Source: an uncultured Prevotellaceae bacterium
GTDB lineage: Bacteria; Bacteroidota; Bacteroidia; Bacteroidales; Bacteroidaceae
Direction: 5' to 3'
DNA length: 64,000 bases
Assembly: GCA_902761605.1 (NCBI GenBank)
Contig: CACWLC010000009.1
Location: forward strand, 1-64,000
Shown here: positions 42,668 through 52,688 of the stretch, in pieces
Position numbering within the stretch: the stretch's first letter is position 1
How the letters are laid out: every line of letters starts with the position of its first letter
Made by a program: the position numbers and the translations under genes
The notes under the pieces: generated by a model
What the model was told of the DNA's origin: nothing
Databases searched by the model: none
What the model saw: the letters and a program-made list of their open reading frames with translations, nothing else

Positions 42668-43681
42668 TTACTTAAACAATGAATACTCCTTGGTATCCCA
42701 TGCTAATGCACTTGCACCAAGCACGTCGCGCTCGCCTTCCTTAAGGATAGATACCAGGATACGTGTCTTATTACGGATATTGTGGAACACATACTCATCA
42801 AACGACTTACGCATAGGTTTAAGCAACCACTTGCCTGCCTCCATCATATCGCCTGTAAGAATGATGGCCTCAGGATTAAGTATCGAGGCGTAGTTTGCCA
42901 AGCCAAGGCCGAGCATAGTTCCAACCCTGCGAAAAGTCTCGATAGCCAACTTGTCACCTTTATCGCAACAGGTTGCAATGGGAATAATATCCAGTTCACG
43001 AAGTTCGCTCATCAATGTCGGTTCCTTGCTCTCAGCAATCAGTTCCTTTGCCGTCATCACCAGACCTTTCTGAGAGCAGTATGTCTCCAGACAGCCTTTG
43101 TGACCACAACCACACTGACGACCGCCAACCTCTACGCAAGTGTGACCCACCTCACCAGCAAAGCCGCCAAATCCAAGATGAGGCATGCCATTGGAGAAGA
43201 AGCAACTGCCCAGGCCACCATGACTGATAGACACCACGACAAAATCCTTCATGCCGTGAGCACTGCCATAGGCCTTCTCTCCAAGAGCGGTGATATGAGC
43301 ATCATTGGCCACTGCCACAGCCAGGCCCAGTCTGTCGCGAAGCATCGCTGCAAGAGGAACCTTACCCTTCCAAGGCAGGTTGGCTGCGTTCTCTATGCAC
43401 CCAGAGACAGAACTGGCACTTGGTGCACTCACACCCACAGAACGGATAGACTCATAGCCTCCGTTTTCCTCTACCAGCATAAGCACCTTCTCGCTGAGCG
43501 CGGTAACATAATCATTCACATCAGGATAATCCAACGTAGAGAAGTGATCCTGCGCGATGATATCTCCACGCATGTCAACTAATGCATATGTCGTCCTCTC
43601 AAGACGGATATCAATACCCACAACACGGGTTTTGATCTTATCAACAGTCTCTACGCCTTCTGTAATCGTTCCCATTGACAA
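42668..43681 (-). CDS. ROK family protein (second of three tandem copies)
   Basis: This 337-aa paralogue has a slightly longer N-terminus and the degenerate phosphate loop GIDIRLERTTY. The catalytic Asp is kept in AVANDAHITALGE. ISHGGLGSCFFSNG replaces the GTGLG seen in the third copy. GEVGHTC and the zinc motif CGCGHKGCLE are intact. There is no HTH domain. It lies between the other two ROK genes with gaps of 13-14 bases, so the three form one operon with the thioesterase and menF. Confidence 0.9.
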   Translation of the reverse strand: MSMGTITEGVETVDKIKTRVVGIDIRLERTTYALVDMRGDIIAQDHFSTLDYPDVNDYVTALSEKVLMLVEENGGYESIRSVGVSAPSASSVSGCIENAANLPWKGKVPLAAMLRDRLGLAVAVANDAHITALGEKAYGSAHGMKDFVVVSISHGGLGSCFFSNGMPHLGFGGFAGEVGHTCVEVGGRQCGCGHKGCLETYCSQKGLVMTAKELIAESKEPTLMSELRELDIIPIATCCDKGDKLAIETFRRVGTMLGLGLANYASILNPEAIILTGDMMEAGKWLLKPMRKSFDEYVFHNIRNKTRILVSILKEGERDVLGASALAWDTKEYSLFK

Positions 43682-43694
43682 TCTATTTAGTTAG

Positions 43695-44681
43695 CTATTT
43701 GAATAATGAATACTCTTTAACCTGCCAGGCCAGTTCGCCAGCGCCGATGACATCGTGCTCCATATCGTTGAACTCAGAAAGAACGAACTTCACATTGCCC
43801 TTTGTGTTATGGAACACATTCTCCTCGAACGTGGCAACCATTGGGTCCATGAGCCATTTTCCTGCCTTTACTACAGGACCAGTGATGATAAACGCCTCTG
43901 GATTGAGCATCGAGGAATAGTTTGCAAGGCCAAGGCCAAGCATCATACCTGTGCGACGATATACTTCTATGGCCATTTTGTCGCCTTTATCACACAACTC
44001 GGATATCTTATCTATCGTCAAGATATCCTCAGTACGCATCAGAGAGGGCTCGTCACTCTCAGCGAGCACCTCCTCGGCAGTCTTCAGAACACCTTTGATA
44101 GAGGTATAAGCCTCCAGACAGCCTTTCTTTCCACAGCCACACTGGCGGCCGTTGGTCATAACACAGGTATGGCCTATCTCTCCTGCAAAGCCGTCATATC
44201 CCTGATGAACACGACCATTAGAGAAGATACAGCTACCCATACCGCTACCAAGTGTCACCACAATAAAATCGTTCATTCCTCGAGCACTACCAAATGAATG
44301 TTCTGCGAGAGATGTGACATAGGCATTATTCGCCAGAGCAACAGCCATACCTAACTGATCCTGCAACATCGCAGCAAGAGGTATTACGCCTTTCCACGGC
44401 ATGTTGGGAGAATTGACAATGCTACCTGAAAGGAAATGACCACTGGGAGCACTGATACCTACAGAACGTACCTGATCATAGCCACCACCTATCTCAATAA
44501 GTTTCATAATTCGACTGGACAGTTCTTGCAGGAAACCACCCACCTCAGGATAATCAGAAGTCTTTAAGATGTCTTTGGCAACGATCTCGCCTTTTACATC
44601 AATAAGTGCGCTGAGTGTTTCATCACTCCTGATAATTACTCCAATAACGAATTTTTTTATGTTAGCCGTATTCATTCCCAA
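43695..44681 (-). CDS. ROK family protein lacking the catalytic Asp (first of three)
   Basis: This 328-aa protein is the first gene of the ROK-ROK-ROK-thioesterase-menF train. It keeps the zinc motif CGCGKKGCLE and GEIGHTC, but two key acidic residues are replaced. Ile16 stands where the other copies have Asp in the phosphate loop (GVIIRSDETLS). Asn119 replaces the catalytic Asp (ALANNAYVTSLAE against ANDAH in the others). It is therefore probably not an active kinase. Its own strong promoter lies 14 bases upstream. Confidence 0.9.
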   Translation of the reverse strand: MGMNTANIKKFVIGVIIRSDETLSALIDVKGEIVAKDILKTSDYPEVGGFLQELSSRIMKLIEIGGGYDQVRSVGISAPSGHFLSGSIVNSPNMPWKGVIPLAAMLQDQLGMAVALANNAYVTSLAEHSFGSARGMNDFIVVTLGSGMGSCIFSNGRVHQGYDGFAGEIGHTCVMTNGRQCGCGKKGCLEAYTSIKGVLKTAEEVLAESDEPSLMRTEDILTIDKISELCDKGDKMAIEVYRRTGMMLGLGLANYSSMLNPEAFIITGPVVKAGKWLMDPMVATFEENVFHNTKGNVKFVLSEFNDMEHDVIGAGELAWQVKEYSLFK

Positions 44682-44694
44682 AAACTTTATGCCG

Positions 44695-44726
44695 CAAATA
44701 TAAACATTTTTTCTGTATCACGCAAA
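44695..44726 (-). promoter_or_regulatory. Promoter of the ROK-menF operon
   Basis: On the minus strand TTTG (44726-44723), a 20-base spacer and TATATTTG (44702-44695). Confidence 0.8.
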
Positions 44727-44762
44727 TCTTTACGTTTTTTTTTGCAATTATTTAATCTATCC

Positions 44763-44793
44763 TTGCATTTTTCGTAGAAATTTCGTAACTTTG
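44763..44793 (+). promoter_or_regulatory. Promoter of lysS
   Basis: TTG (44763-44765), a 20-base spacer and TAACTTTG (44786-44793), 33 bases before the ATG. Its -33 box lies about 37 bases from that of the divergent ROK promoter. Confidence 0.8.
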
Positions 44794-44826
44794 CAGCCAT
44801 AAAATTGATATATTCGAATATTTAAG

Positions 44827-46611
44827 ATGAACATTTTAGAATTAAGCGAACAAGAAATCGGAAGGCGTCAGAGCCTTCAGGAGCTCCGCAATATGGGTAT
44901 CGACCCATATCCTGCAGCAGAGTTCCCAGTAACAGCATGGAGCACAGATATCATTAACGAATTCGAGGATCTTCCCATCATAGGTAAAGACGAGGAGGGC
45001 AACGATATACGCGAGACTGCCACTCCAGAAAACAGTCGTATGGTAAGCATTGCCGGACGTATCATGAGCAAGAGCGTCATGGGAAAAGCTGCCTTTGCAA
45101 AGTTGCAGGACTCTAAGGGACGTATCCAGGTATATGTTCAGCGTGACTCTATCTGTCCGGGCGAAAACAAGGACTTATATAATATCGTATATAAGAAGCT
45201 CCTCGACTTGGGAGACTTCATTGGTGTGAAAGGATATGTATTCCGCACTAAGACGGGCGAGATCAGCGTTCACGTAATGGAGATGACCGTATTGAGCAAG
45301 AGTCTGAAGCCACTGCCAGTGGTTAAGACGGATGCTGATGGTAAGGTTTACGATGCCTTTGACGATCCTGAACTGCGCTATCGTCAGCGATACGTTGACC
45401 TCATCGTGAATGCAGGCGTAAAAGATACATTCCTTAAGCGTGCTACTATTATCCGCACGCTGCGTAACATTCTTGATAATGCAGGTTATACTGAGGTCGA
45501 TACTCCTATCCTGCAGAACATCGCAGGTGGTGCTTCTGCACGCCCATTCATCACCCATTTCAATGCGCTCAATCAGGATATGTACATGCGTATCGCTACC
45601 GAGCTCTACCTCAAGCGCCTCATCGTAGGTGGTTTCGAGGGTGTCTACGAGATGGGTAAGAACTTCCGCAACGAGGGTATGGACAAGACCCACAACCCTG
45701 AGTTCACCTGTATGGAGCTCTACGTAAGCTATAAGGACCTGCTTTGGGGTATGACCTTCACAGAGAATATGCTCGAGCAGATCTGTACTGCAGTAAACGG
45801 CAAGCCAGAGGTTGAGATTGATGGTAATATCATCTCTTTCAAGGCTCCTTTCCGTCGTCTGCCTATCCTCGATGCTATCAAGGAGAAGACTGGTTTCGAT
45901 TGCGATGGCAAGAGTGAGGAGGAAATTCGTGCATTCTGTCTCAGCAAAGGCATGGAAGTAGATGAGACCATGGGTAAAGGTAAGCTCATCGACGAGCTCT
46001 TTGGTGAGTTCTGCGAGGGCTCATTCATCCAGCCTACATTCATCACCGACTATCCTGTTGAGATGTCACCGCTTACCAAGATGCACCGCTCAAAGCCCGG
46101 CCTCACCGAGCGTTTCGAGCTGATGGTCAATGGTAAGGAGTTGGCTAATGCTTATTCTGAGCTCAACGATCCTATCGATCAGGAGGAGCGTTTCATCGAG
46201 CAGATGAAACTTGCCGACAAGGGAGACGACGAGGCCATGATCATCGATCAGGACTTCCTGCGTGCCCTTCAGTACGGTATGCCTCCAACATTCGGTATCG
46301 GTATCGGTATCGACCGTCTGGTGATGCTGCTCACAGGTAAGTTTACCATTGGCGAGGTCATGCTGTTCCCACAGATGAAGCCTGAGAAGAAGATTCCTCA
46401 GAGCACCCCTGCCGAGTGGGCTGAGATTGGCGTTGCCGAGGAGTGGGTACCTGTTTTGCGTAAGGCAGGCTTTAACTTGATTACAAACATCAAGGACGAG
46501 AAGCCCCAGGGTCTGCAGCAGAAGATCGGCGACATAGTAAAGAAATACAAGCTCGAACTTCAGAAACCATCTGTCGACGAAGTCGCAGCTTGGATCGACA
46601 AAGTAAAATAA
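44827..46611 (+). CDS. lysS: Lysyl-tRNA synthetase, class II
   Basis: This 594-aa enzyme attaches lysine to tRNA-Lys. An N-terminal OB-fold anticodon-binding domain (about 70-170, with GKAAFAKLQDSKGRIQVYV) is followed by the class II catalytic core. Motif 2 is YEMGKNFRNEGMDKTHNPEFT near 276, and motif 3 is GIGIGIDRLVMLLT near 490. About 70 residues follow motif 3 (AEWAEIGVAEEWVPVLRKAGF onward). The E. coli enzyme lacks this extension but Bacteroidota relatives have it. It is followed by gpsA and pgi in the same direction. Confidence 0.97.
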   Translation: MNILELSEQEIGRRQSLQELRNMGIDPYPAAEFPVTAWSTDIINEFEDLPIIGKDEEGNDIRETATPENSRMVSIAGRIMSKSVMGKAAFAKLQDSKGRIQVYVQRDSICPGENKDLYNIVYKKLLDLGDFIGVKGYVFRTKTGEISVHVMEMTVLSKSLKPLPVVKTDADGKVYDAFDDPELRYRQRYVDLIVNAGVKDTFLKRATIIRTLRNILDNAGYTEVDTPILQNIAGGASARPFITHFNALNQDMYMRIATELYLKRLIVGGFEGVYEMGKNFRNEGMDKTHNPEFTCMELYVSYKDLLWGMTFTENMLEQICTAVNGKPEVEIDGNIISFKAPFRRLPILDAIKEKTGFDCDGKSEEEIRAFCLSKGMEVDETMGKGKLIDELFGEFCEGSFIQPTFITDYPVEMSPLTKMHRSKPGLTERFELMVNGKELANAYSELNDPIDQEERFIEQMKLADKGDDEAMIIDQDFLRALQYGMPPTFGIGIGIDRLVMLLTGKFTIGEVMLFPQMKPEKKIPQSTPAEWAEIGVAEEWVPVLRKAGFNLITNIKDEKPQGLQQKIGDIVKKYKLELQKPSVDEVAAWIDKVK

Positions 46612-46681
46612 AGACATCGTAAGGATTAAGACATAGTAACAAAATAACAAAAATATGATACCAATCAAAATAATAAATATG

Positions 46682-46710
46682 TTACTCTGTCTAAAAATTA
46701 CTCTGTCTAA
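46682..46710 (+). repeat. Direct 13-base repeat upstream of gpsA
   Basis: TTACTCTGTCTAA occurs at 46682-46694 and 46698-46710, about a dozen bases before the gpsA ATG. A further imperfect pair, AAGACATCGTAA and AAGACATAGTAA, lies just after lysS (46611-46641). Confidence 0.75.
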
Positions 46711-46721
46711 TAAGTGTTAGT

Positions 46722-47717
46722 ATGTACGATTGTGGAAAAATAGCGATAATCGGTGGTGGAAGCTGGGCAACGGCTATCGCCAAGATTATTGTAGATCATA
46801 CCCATCATATCGGATGGTATATGCGCCGCGACGACAGGATAGAAGATTTCCGTCGTATGGGGCATAACCCAGCATATCTTACCAGCGTACATTTTGACAT
46901 CAACGAAATATTCTTCAGTAGCGACATCAATAAGATCGTACAGCAGTACGACACATTGGTGTTTGTTACTCCCTCACCATATCTGAAGAGTCATCTTAAG
47001 AAACTTAAGACGCGTATTCGCGACAAATACGTCATCACAGCCATCAAGGGTATTGTTCCTGATGAGAACCTCGTTTGTAGCGAGTATTTCCATCAGGTGT
47101 TTGACGTGCCCTATGACAATCTCGCATGTATCGGAGGACCATCGCACGCAGAGGAGGTGGCTCTGGAACGTCTCTCCTACCTCACTGTGGGATGTGCCGA
47201 CCGCGAGAAAGCAAGGGCTTTTGCTGATGTTCTTTGCAGCGAGTATATCAAGACAAAGACATCTACTGATGTTATTGGTATTGAGTACTCCAGTGTGTTG
47301 AAGAATGTATATGCTATTGCGGCAGGTATCTGCAACGGACTTAAGTATGGTGACAACTTCCAGGCAGTACTCATCTCTAATGCCGTACAGGAGATGAACC
47401 GTTTCCTTACAGCAGTGCATCCTATAGACCGCAATGCCTACGACTCCGTATATCTTGGCGACCTGCTCGTGACAGGCTATAGTAATTTCTCTCGTAACCG
47501 CACCTTTGGAACAATGATTGGGAAAGGTTATAGCGTGAAGTCGGCACAGATAGAGATGGAGATGATAGCAGAAGGATATTTTGGAACGAAGTGCATGAAG
47601 GAGATCAATCGCCACTGGCACGTTAATATGCCTATCCTCGATGCAGTATATAATATATTGTACGAGCGTATAGCTCCACAGATTGAGATTAAATTATTAA
47701 CAGATTCTTTTAGATAA
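46722..47717 (+). CDS. gpsA: Glycerol-3-phosphate dehydrogenase [NAD(P)+] GpsA
   Basis: GpsA reduces dihydroxyacetone phosphate to sn-glycerol-3-phosphate for phospholipid synthesis. The 331-aa protein has the Rossmann motif [12 protein letters not shown] (9-20), VFVTPSPYL near 85 and [10 protein letters not shown] near 138. The catalytic Lys lies in [18 protein letters not shown] near 190, with the substrate-binding [20 protein letters not shown] block near 246. pgi follows after 10 bases, so gpsA-pgi-HAD are likely co-transcribed. Confidence 0.95.
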   Translation: MYDCGKIAIIGGGSWATAIAKIIVDHTHHIGWYMRRDDRIEDFRRMGHNPAYLTSVHFDINEIFFSSDINKIVQQYDTLVFVTPSPYLKSHLKKLKTRIRDKYVITAIKGIVPDENLVCSEYFHQVFDVPYDNLACIGGPSHAEEVALERLSYLTVGCADREKARAFADVLCSEYIKTKTSTDVIGIEYSSVLKNVYAIAAGICNGLKYGDNFQAVLISNAVQEMNRFLTAVHPIDRNAYDSVYLGDLLVTGYSNFSRNRTFGTMIGKGYSVKSAQIEMEMIAEGYFGTKCMKEINRHWHVNMPILDAVYNILYERIAPQIEIKLLTDSFR

Positions 47718-47727
47718 AAACATTTCT

Positions 47728-49074
47728 ATGAGCAACATTAAGTTAGACATCACAAAAGCTGCTTGCTTCTTAGAGAAGGGCGCTGTAGAGGCTTTCGAGC
47801 CAAAAGTAAAGGCCGCTCAAGAGGCTCTTGAGAATGGTACATGTCCAGGTAATGATTTCTTAGGATGGCTTCACCTGCCATCAAGTATCACTCCTGCTTT
47901 CATCGATGAGCTGCAGGCTTGTGCAAACACTCTTCGTGTGAACTGCGAGGCTATCGTTGTAGCAGGTATCGGAGGTTCTTATCTAGGTGCCCGCGCTGTC
48001 ATTGAGGCCCTGGGTAATTCTTTTGCCTGGCTCGTTAACGACAAGAACAACCCCACAATCCTCTTTGCTGGTAACAACATCGGCGAGGATTATCTCTTCG
48101 AGTTGACAGAGTATCTTAAAGGTAAGAAGTTTGGCGTTATCAATATATCCAAGAGTGGTACTACCACAGAGACAGCCCTCACCTTCCGTCTTTTGAAGAA
48201 ACAGTGTGAGTCTCAGCGTGGCAAGGAAGAGGCAAAGAAGGTTATCGTAGCCGTAACTGACGCAAAGAAGGGTGCTGCACGCACTTGTGCTGATAAGGAA
48301 GGTTACAAGAGCTTCATCATACCTGACAATGTGGGTGGACGTTTCTCTGTACTCACTCCTGTAGGTCTGCTGCCTATCGCATGTGCTGGTTTCAGCATCA
48401 AGGAACTGGTAGCTGGTGCTCAGGAGATGGAGAAGGTTTGTGGCAAGGATGTGCCTTTCGCAGAGAACCCAGCAGCTCAGTATGCTGCACTGCGTAATGG
48501 TCTCTACCAGAACGGTAAGAAGATAGAGATCATGGTTAACTTCCAGCCTAAGCTGCACTACTTCAGCGAGTGGTGGAAACAGCTCTATGGAGAGTCTGAG
48601 GGTAAGGATCTGAAGGGTATCTTCCCTGCATCAGTAGACTTCACTACCGACCTTCACTCTATGGGACAGTGGATCCAGGAAGGTGAGCGCACCATCTACG
48701 AGACTGTTATCAGCATCGAGGAACCAGAGAAGAAGCTGCTCTTCCCAAGCGATGAGGAGAATCTCGATGGTCTGAACTTCCTCGCCGGCAAGCGTGTGGA
48801 TGAGGTAAACAAGATGGCAGAACTTGGAACCCAGCTGGCTCACGTTGATGGTGGCGTGCCCAACATCCGCATCTCTGTGCCTCGCCTCTCTGAGTACTAC
48901 CTCGGACAGCTCATCTACTTCTTCGAGATTGCCTGTGGTATCAGTGGTAATATCCTTGGTGTCAACCCATTCAACCAGCCAGGTGTAGAGGCTTACAAGA
49001 AGAACATGTTTGCTCTGCTGGATAAGCCAGGATATGAGGATGAGAGCAAAGCCATTAAAGAGCGCTTAGCCTGA
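47728..49074 (+). CDS. pgi: Glucose-6-phosphate isomerase
   Basis: Pgi interconverts glucose-6-phosphate and fructose-6-phosphate in glycolysis. The 448-aa protein has the PGI-fold SIS domains with [16 protein letters not shown] near 77, [10 protein letters not shown] near 137, a [14 protein letters not shown] signature near 201 and [14 protein letters not shown] near 282. The length matches the short bacterial PGI group. It shares one base with the start of the HAD hydrolase gene (TGATG), indicating translational coupling. Confidence 0.97.
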   Translation: MSNIKLDITKAACFLEKGAVEAFEPKVKAAQEALENGTCPGNDFLGWLHLPSSITPAFIDELQACANTLRVNCEAIVVAGIGGSYLGARAVIEALGNSFAWLVNDKNNPTILFAGNNIGEDYLFELTEYLKGKKFGVINISKSGTTTETALTFRLLKKQCESQRGKEEAKKVIVAVTDAKKGAARTCADKEGYKSFIIPDNVGGRFSVLTPVGLLPIACAGFSIKELVAGAQEMEKVCGKDVPFAENPAAQYAALRNGLYQNGKKIEIMVNFQPKLHYFSEWWKQLYGESEGKDLKGIFPASVDFTTDLHSMGQWIQEGERTIYETVISIEEPEKKLLFPSDEENLDGLNFLAGKRVDEVNKMAELGTQLAHVDGGVPNIRISVPRLSEYYLGQLIYFFEIACGISGNILGVNPFNQPGVEAYKKNMFALLDKPGYEDESKAIKERLA

Positions 49075-49799
49075 TGTTCGCATTAGCGATAAAGCAATAC
49101 TTAGAAAGACACGGCTTTGAGAGTATCAACCTCAAAGCCGTGCTCTTTGATATGGATGGAGTGCTCTATGACTCTATGCCTAATCATGCTGTTGCGTGGC
49201 AAGAGAGCATGGCTAAGTTCGGCATCAAGATGACTGCTGATGATGCCTATGCCACTGAAGGAGCACGAGGTGTAGATACCATCCGTATGATGGTGATGAA
49301 ACAACGAGGTCGTGAGATCGATGAGGCAGAGGCTCAGATAATGTATGACGAGAAAAGCCGTATCTTCCATGAGATGCCAGAAGCTCCTATTATGCCAGGA
49401 ATCATAGACCTCATGCGACAGATAAAGTCTGACGGTATACAGATAGGTATCGTTACCGGCAGTGGTCAGCGTCCTCTGATAAAGAGAATACTGAAAGACT
49501 TTGGGGATTTTGTAGATGAGAGCCATATCACCACAGCCTACGATGTAAAACGAGGCAAGCCCAATCCTGACCCATATCTTACAGGACTGAAGAAAGCAGG
49601 TGACCTTAAACCCTGGGAGGCCTTTGTGGTAGAGAATGCACCATTAGGAGTGAAAGCCGGAGTGGCTGCAAGGATTTTCACCATCGCAGTAAATACGGGT
49701 CCTCTGCCAGCTCAGGTGTTGCTTGATGCGAATGCAGATTTGCTTTTCCCAAAGATGACAGACTTCAGCGACAACTGGAAGAATATAAAAAAAGCGTAG
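49074..49799 (+). CDS. HAD-superfamily hydrolase, beta-phosphoglucomutase-like
   Basis: This 241-aa protein has the HAD catalytic motif DMDGVLYDSMP (27-37), a helical cap, motif II TGSG near 128, and GKPNPDPYLTGLKKAG (motif III) near 162, followed by VVENAPLGVKAGVAA. It resembles beta-phosphoglucomutases and sugar phosphatases. The exact phosphosugar is not evident. Coupling to pgi suggests a role in hexose-phosphate metabolism. A terminator follows immediately. Confidence 0.9.
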   Translation: MFALAIKQYLERHGFESINLKAVLFDMDGVLYDSMPNHAVAWQESMAKFGIKMTADDAYATEGARGVDTIRMMVMKQRGREIDEAEAQIMYDEKSRIFHEMPEAPIMPGIIDLMRQIKSDGIQIGIVTGSGQRPLIKRILKDFGDFVDESHITTAYDVKRGKPNPDPYLTGLKKAGDLKPWEAFVVENAPLGVKAGVAARIFTIAVNTGPLPAQVLLDANADLLFPKMTDFSDNWKNIKKA

Positions 49800-49819
49800 C
49801 TGCTGCTACGCTTTCTTTT
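49791..49819. terminator. Bidirectional terminator between the HAD gene and typA
   Basis: AAAGCGTAGC (49791-49800) pairs with GCTACGCTTT (49805-49814) around TGCT, with T runs on both strands. Confidence 0.93.
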
Positions 49820-51631
49820 TTATTTATCCTTCTGTATCGAAGCTTTCTTTCTCTGATCATGATCAAGGATGACCTTACGCATACGCATTGACTTTGGGGT
49901 AACCTCCACAAGCTCATCCTGTTTGATATACTCCAGACACTCTTCAAGGCTCATCACTGTCTTAGGAATGATACGGGCCTTGTCGTCTGTACCAGAAGCA
50001 CGAACGTTTGTCAGTTGTTTAGCCTTGCATACATTAACCACAAGGTCGTTGTCGTGAACATGCTCACCCACAACCTGTCCCATATACACATCCTCACCTG
50101 GATCAATAAAGAACTTACCACGATCCTGAAGCTTATCGATAGCGTAAGCAAAAGCATTACCAGTATCCATTGAAATCATAGAACCATTAACACGACGCTC
50201 TATCTCGCCCTTGTAAGGCTGATACTCCTTAAAGCGATGAGCCATGATAGCCTCACCCTGAGATGCTGTAAGTACGTTAGTACGCAGACCAATGATACCA
50301 CGAGAAGGAATGTCGAATTCGATGTTTACACGTTCTCCCTGTGACTCCATAGAGGTCATCTCACCCTTACGACGAGTAACCATATCGATCATCTTAGAAG
50401 AGAACTCCTCAGGAACGTTGATAGTCAGTTCCTCAATAGGCTCGCACTTCTTACCATCAATCTCCTTATAGATTACCTGAGGCTGTCCTACCTGAAGCTC
50501 ATAACCCTCACGACGCATTGTCTCTACAAGCACAGAGAGATGCAACACTCCACGTCCTGATACGATCCACTTATCTGTAGAATCCTCGAAAGGCTCAACT
50601 CTCAAAGCAAGGTTCTTCTCGAGTTCCTTCTCCAGACGATCGTTGATATGGCGAGAGGTAACAAACTTTCCCTCCTTACCAAAGAATGGAGAGTCGTTGA
50701 TGGTGAAAAGCATTGACATTGTAGGCTCATCGATAGCAATTGGTGGAAGTGGCTCAGGATTCTCAATATCACAGATGGTATCGCCAATCTCAAACTTATC
50801 CAGTCCTATGACAGCACAGATATCTCCACAGTCAACACTCTCTGTACGAACATGGCCCATGCCCTCGAAAGTGTGAAGTTCCTTAATTTTAGTCTTCTCC
50901 ATCGAACCATCACGATGAGCTATAGTTACCTGCATACCATCCTTCACCTGTCCACGATGAACACGGCCTACGGCGATACGTCCCTGGTAGCTTGAATAGT
51001 CAAGTGAGGTAATAAGCATCTGAGGAGTACCCTCAATCTGTTCTGGGGCAGGAATCACCTCGATAATCTTATCAAGAAGATAAGTGATGTTATCAGTAGG
51101 AGTCTTCCAGTCTTCACCCATCCAACCGTTCTTTGCAGAACCATATACCACAGGGAAATCAAGCTGATCCTCAGTAGCATTGAGTGAGAACATAAGATCG
51201 AACACCATCTCATATACCTCCTCTGGACGACAGTTTGGCTTGTCTACCTTGTTAACTACGACTATTGGCTTCAGACCAATCTGAAGAGCCTTCTGCAACA
51301 CGAAACGTGTCTGTGGCATAGGACCCTCGAAAGCATCTACGAGCAGCAGACAGCCATCGGCCATATTCAGCACTCGCTCTACCTCACCTCCAAAATCGGA
51401 GTGTCCTGGGGTGTCGATGATATTAATCTTAACACCTTTCCAGTTGATAGAAACATTCTTCGAGAGAATGGTGATGCCTCGTTCACGCTCGAGGTCATTT
51501 GCATCCAACACCTGATTGCTGAGATTCTGTCCCTCACGGAAGAGATTTCCAGCAAGCATCATCTTGTCGACCAGCGTAGTCTTACCGTGGTCTACGTGAG
51601 CTATAATCGCAATATTACGTATATCTTGCAT
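49820..51631 (-). CDS. typA: Translational GTPase TypA/BipA
   Basis: BipA is a ribosome-binding GTPase of the EF-G family with roles in large-subunit assembly and stress. The 603-aa protein starts [20 protein letters not shown] (G1) and has [23 protein letters not shown] (G3) and NKVDKP (G4). Domains II and III and the unique C-terminal domain follow. The frame is open 59 codons further upstream but that part crosses the promoter and is not homologous, so 51631 is the start. It is a single gene with its own promoter. Confidence 0.97.
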   Translation of the reverse strand: MQDIRNIAIIAHVDHGKTTLVDKMMLAGNLFREGQNLSNQVLDANDLERERGITILSKNVSINWKGVKINIIDTPGHSDFGGEVERVLNMADGCLLLVDAFEGPMPQTRFVLQKALQIGLKPIVVVNKVDKPNCRPEEVYEMVFDLMFSLNATEDQLDFPVVYGSAKNGWMGEDWKTPTDNITYLLDKIIEVIPAPEQIEGTPQMLITSLDYSSYQGRIAVGRVHRGQVKDGMQVTIAHRDGSMEKTKIKELHTFEGMGHVRTESVDCGDICAVIGLDKFEIGDTICDIENPEPLPPIAIDEPTMSMLFTINDSPFFGKEGKFVTSRHINDRLEKELEKNLALRVEPFEDSTDKWIVSGRGVLHLSVLVETMRREGYELQVGQPQVIYKEIDGKKCEPIEELTINVPEEFSSKMIDMVTRRKGEMTSMESQGERVNIEFDIPSRGIIGLRTNVLTASQGEAIMAHRFKEYQPYKGEIERRVNGSMISMDTGNAFAYAIDKLQDRGKFFIDPGEDVYMGQVVGEHVHDNDLVVNVCKAKQLTNVRASGTDDKARIIPKTVMSLEECLEYIKQDELVEVTPKSMRMRKVILDHDQRKKASIQKDK

Positions 51632-51654
51632 ACCTATTAATAGAAAAACGGCTG

Positions 51655-51686
51655 CAAAATTACTAAAATCTGATGACACTACCAAA
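51655..51686 (-). promoter_or_regulatory. Promoter of typA
   Basis: Minus strand TTTG (51686-51683), a 20-base spacer and TAATTTTG (51662-51655), 23 bases before the ATG. It overlaps the stop codon of the gene at 51691 slightly upstream. Confidence 0.85.
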
Positions 51687-51690
51687 TTAT

Positions 51691-52671
51691 TTATATGGAT
51701 TTTTGCAAGGACAGACGGTAAATAGCAAAAACGAAATAAGCTATAAGCAAAGGATAACCAATATAATATAACGTAGTGACGCTGAATACTACATAATCGA
51801 CAGCACATACAGCTGTCATGCCACCAAGATAAAGCAGAGCCTCACCCAATGGCAGACGATGACGAATATCATCGACAGTAGCAATAGCAACAATCACGAT
51901 AGCCCATACAGACGACACAAAGAGTCCCAAATGCAAAGGCAAGGCCCAAGGATTCAACGAAGGGTGATAATAGAAATGCCGCCACGACTCAGGATCAAAG
52001 AGTTGGATGCTACTATAAAGTACTGCGGAAGAAGATATCAACAGACACAATAATGTAGGATAGAATGAAGGGATATCATTGAAATGTACAATCTTCGCAC
52101 CCTTTTTCATAAGACAACGTAATCCATATGCACTACCGACTACCGCACAGAAAGCGAGGAATATAAGGAGGTGTGCATTAGAGAAATAATCTATAAACTG
52201 ACTTATAGGATCATCTGGTGAAACAGCCTTCAGAAGATCACTCTCACGTACCCATCCCTGAGTAAGCTGGTCACGAGCAACCTTCACCCATACGGAATCA
52301 ATAGAGTCGGAAGGAACAGTACGGATATCAGCAACAACAAGCCTTTCATTGCGATGCAGTTTGATAGAATCAACAAGCGATAATAGCGGCATTGTAACAT
52401 CACCATTAGTAAACTCAGACTTTAAGATATCAGGCACAGGCATCATCTCACTCTGCTGTTCCAGAATTTGCAAAGAGTCGCAACTTACTATAAAGTTATA
52501 TCCCTGAGTGTAATGATGAGTGGTATAGAAAGATATTGAGTCCAGCTGTTGCTGAGTCAAATCCCAGGCATCAGAGGTAATCGGACCCTGATTGTAACAG
52601 GAAATGGTGAATAGTGAATAGTGAATGGTAAATAGCATCCAAAGCAAAGCCCTGAACAAACTACGAAACAT
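51691..52671 (-). CDS. Lipoprotein-like membrane protein with SH3-like region
   Basis: This 326-aa protein is not assigned to a family. A signal-like N-terminus ends in FTISC, a possible lipobox (Cys25). A periplasmic part of about 120 residues resembles an SH3-type module (VVADIRTVPSDSID, then WVRESDLL). It is followed by four to five membrane segments (about 165-325). The signal core LFTIHYSLFTIS is encoded by a 7-base tandem repeat. I use the ATG at 52671 rather than an upstream GTG inside another repeat array. It is the last gene of the long minus-strand train, 40 bases after the U32 peptidase gene. Confidence 0.75.
   Translation of the reverse strand: MFRSLFRALLWMLFTIHYSLFTISCYNQGPITSDAWDLTQQQLDSISFYTTHHYTQGYNFIVSCDSLQILEQQSEMMPVPDILKSEFTNGDVTMPLLSLVDSIKLHRNERLVVADIRTVPSDSIDSVWVKVARDQLTQGWVRESDLLKAVSPDDPISQFIDYFSNAHLLIFLAFCAVVGSAYGLRCLMKKGAKIVHFNDIPSFYPTLLCLLISSSAVLYSSIQLFDPESWRHFYYHPSLNPWALPLHLGLFVSSVWAIVIVAIATVDDIRHRLPLGEALLYLGGMTAVCAVDYVVFSVTTLYYIGYPLLIAYFVFAIYRLSLQKSI
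52606..52634 (-). repeat. 7-base tandem repeat encoding a signal-peptide core
   Basis: On the plus strand GGTGAAT, AGTGAAT, AGTGAAT and GGTAAAT run in tandem. Read on the minus strand they encode LFTIHYSLFTI. Bases 52610-52623 are the exact reverse complement of 52689-52702. Confidence 0.88.
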
Positions 52672-52688
52672 CCTACTTTTAATATCTA

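Noticed and set aside
41673..44681. ROK-type transcriptional repressors (NagC/Mlc like)
   Set aside because: None of the three has an N-terminal helix-turn-helix; lengths of about 330 residues fit the ROK domain alone.
51632..51808. 59-codon N-terminal extension of typA
   Set aside because: It crosses the typA promoter and the 3' end of the next gene and is not TypA-like.
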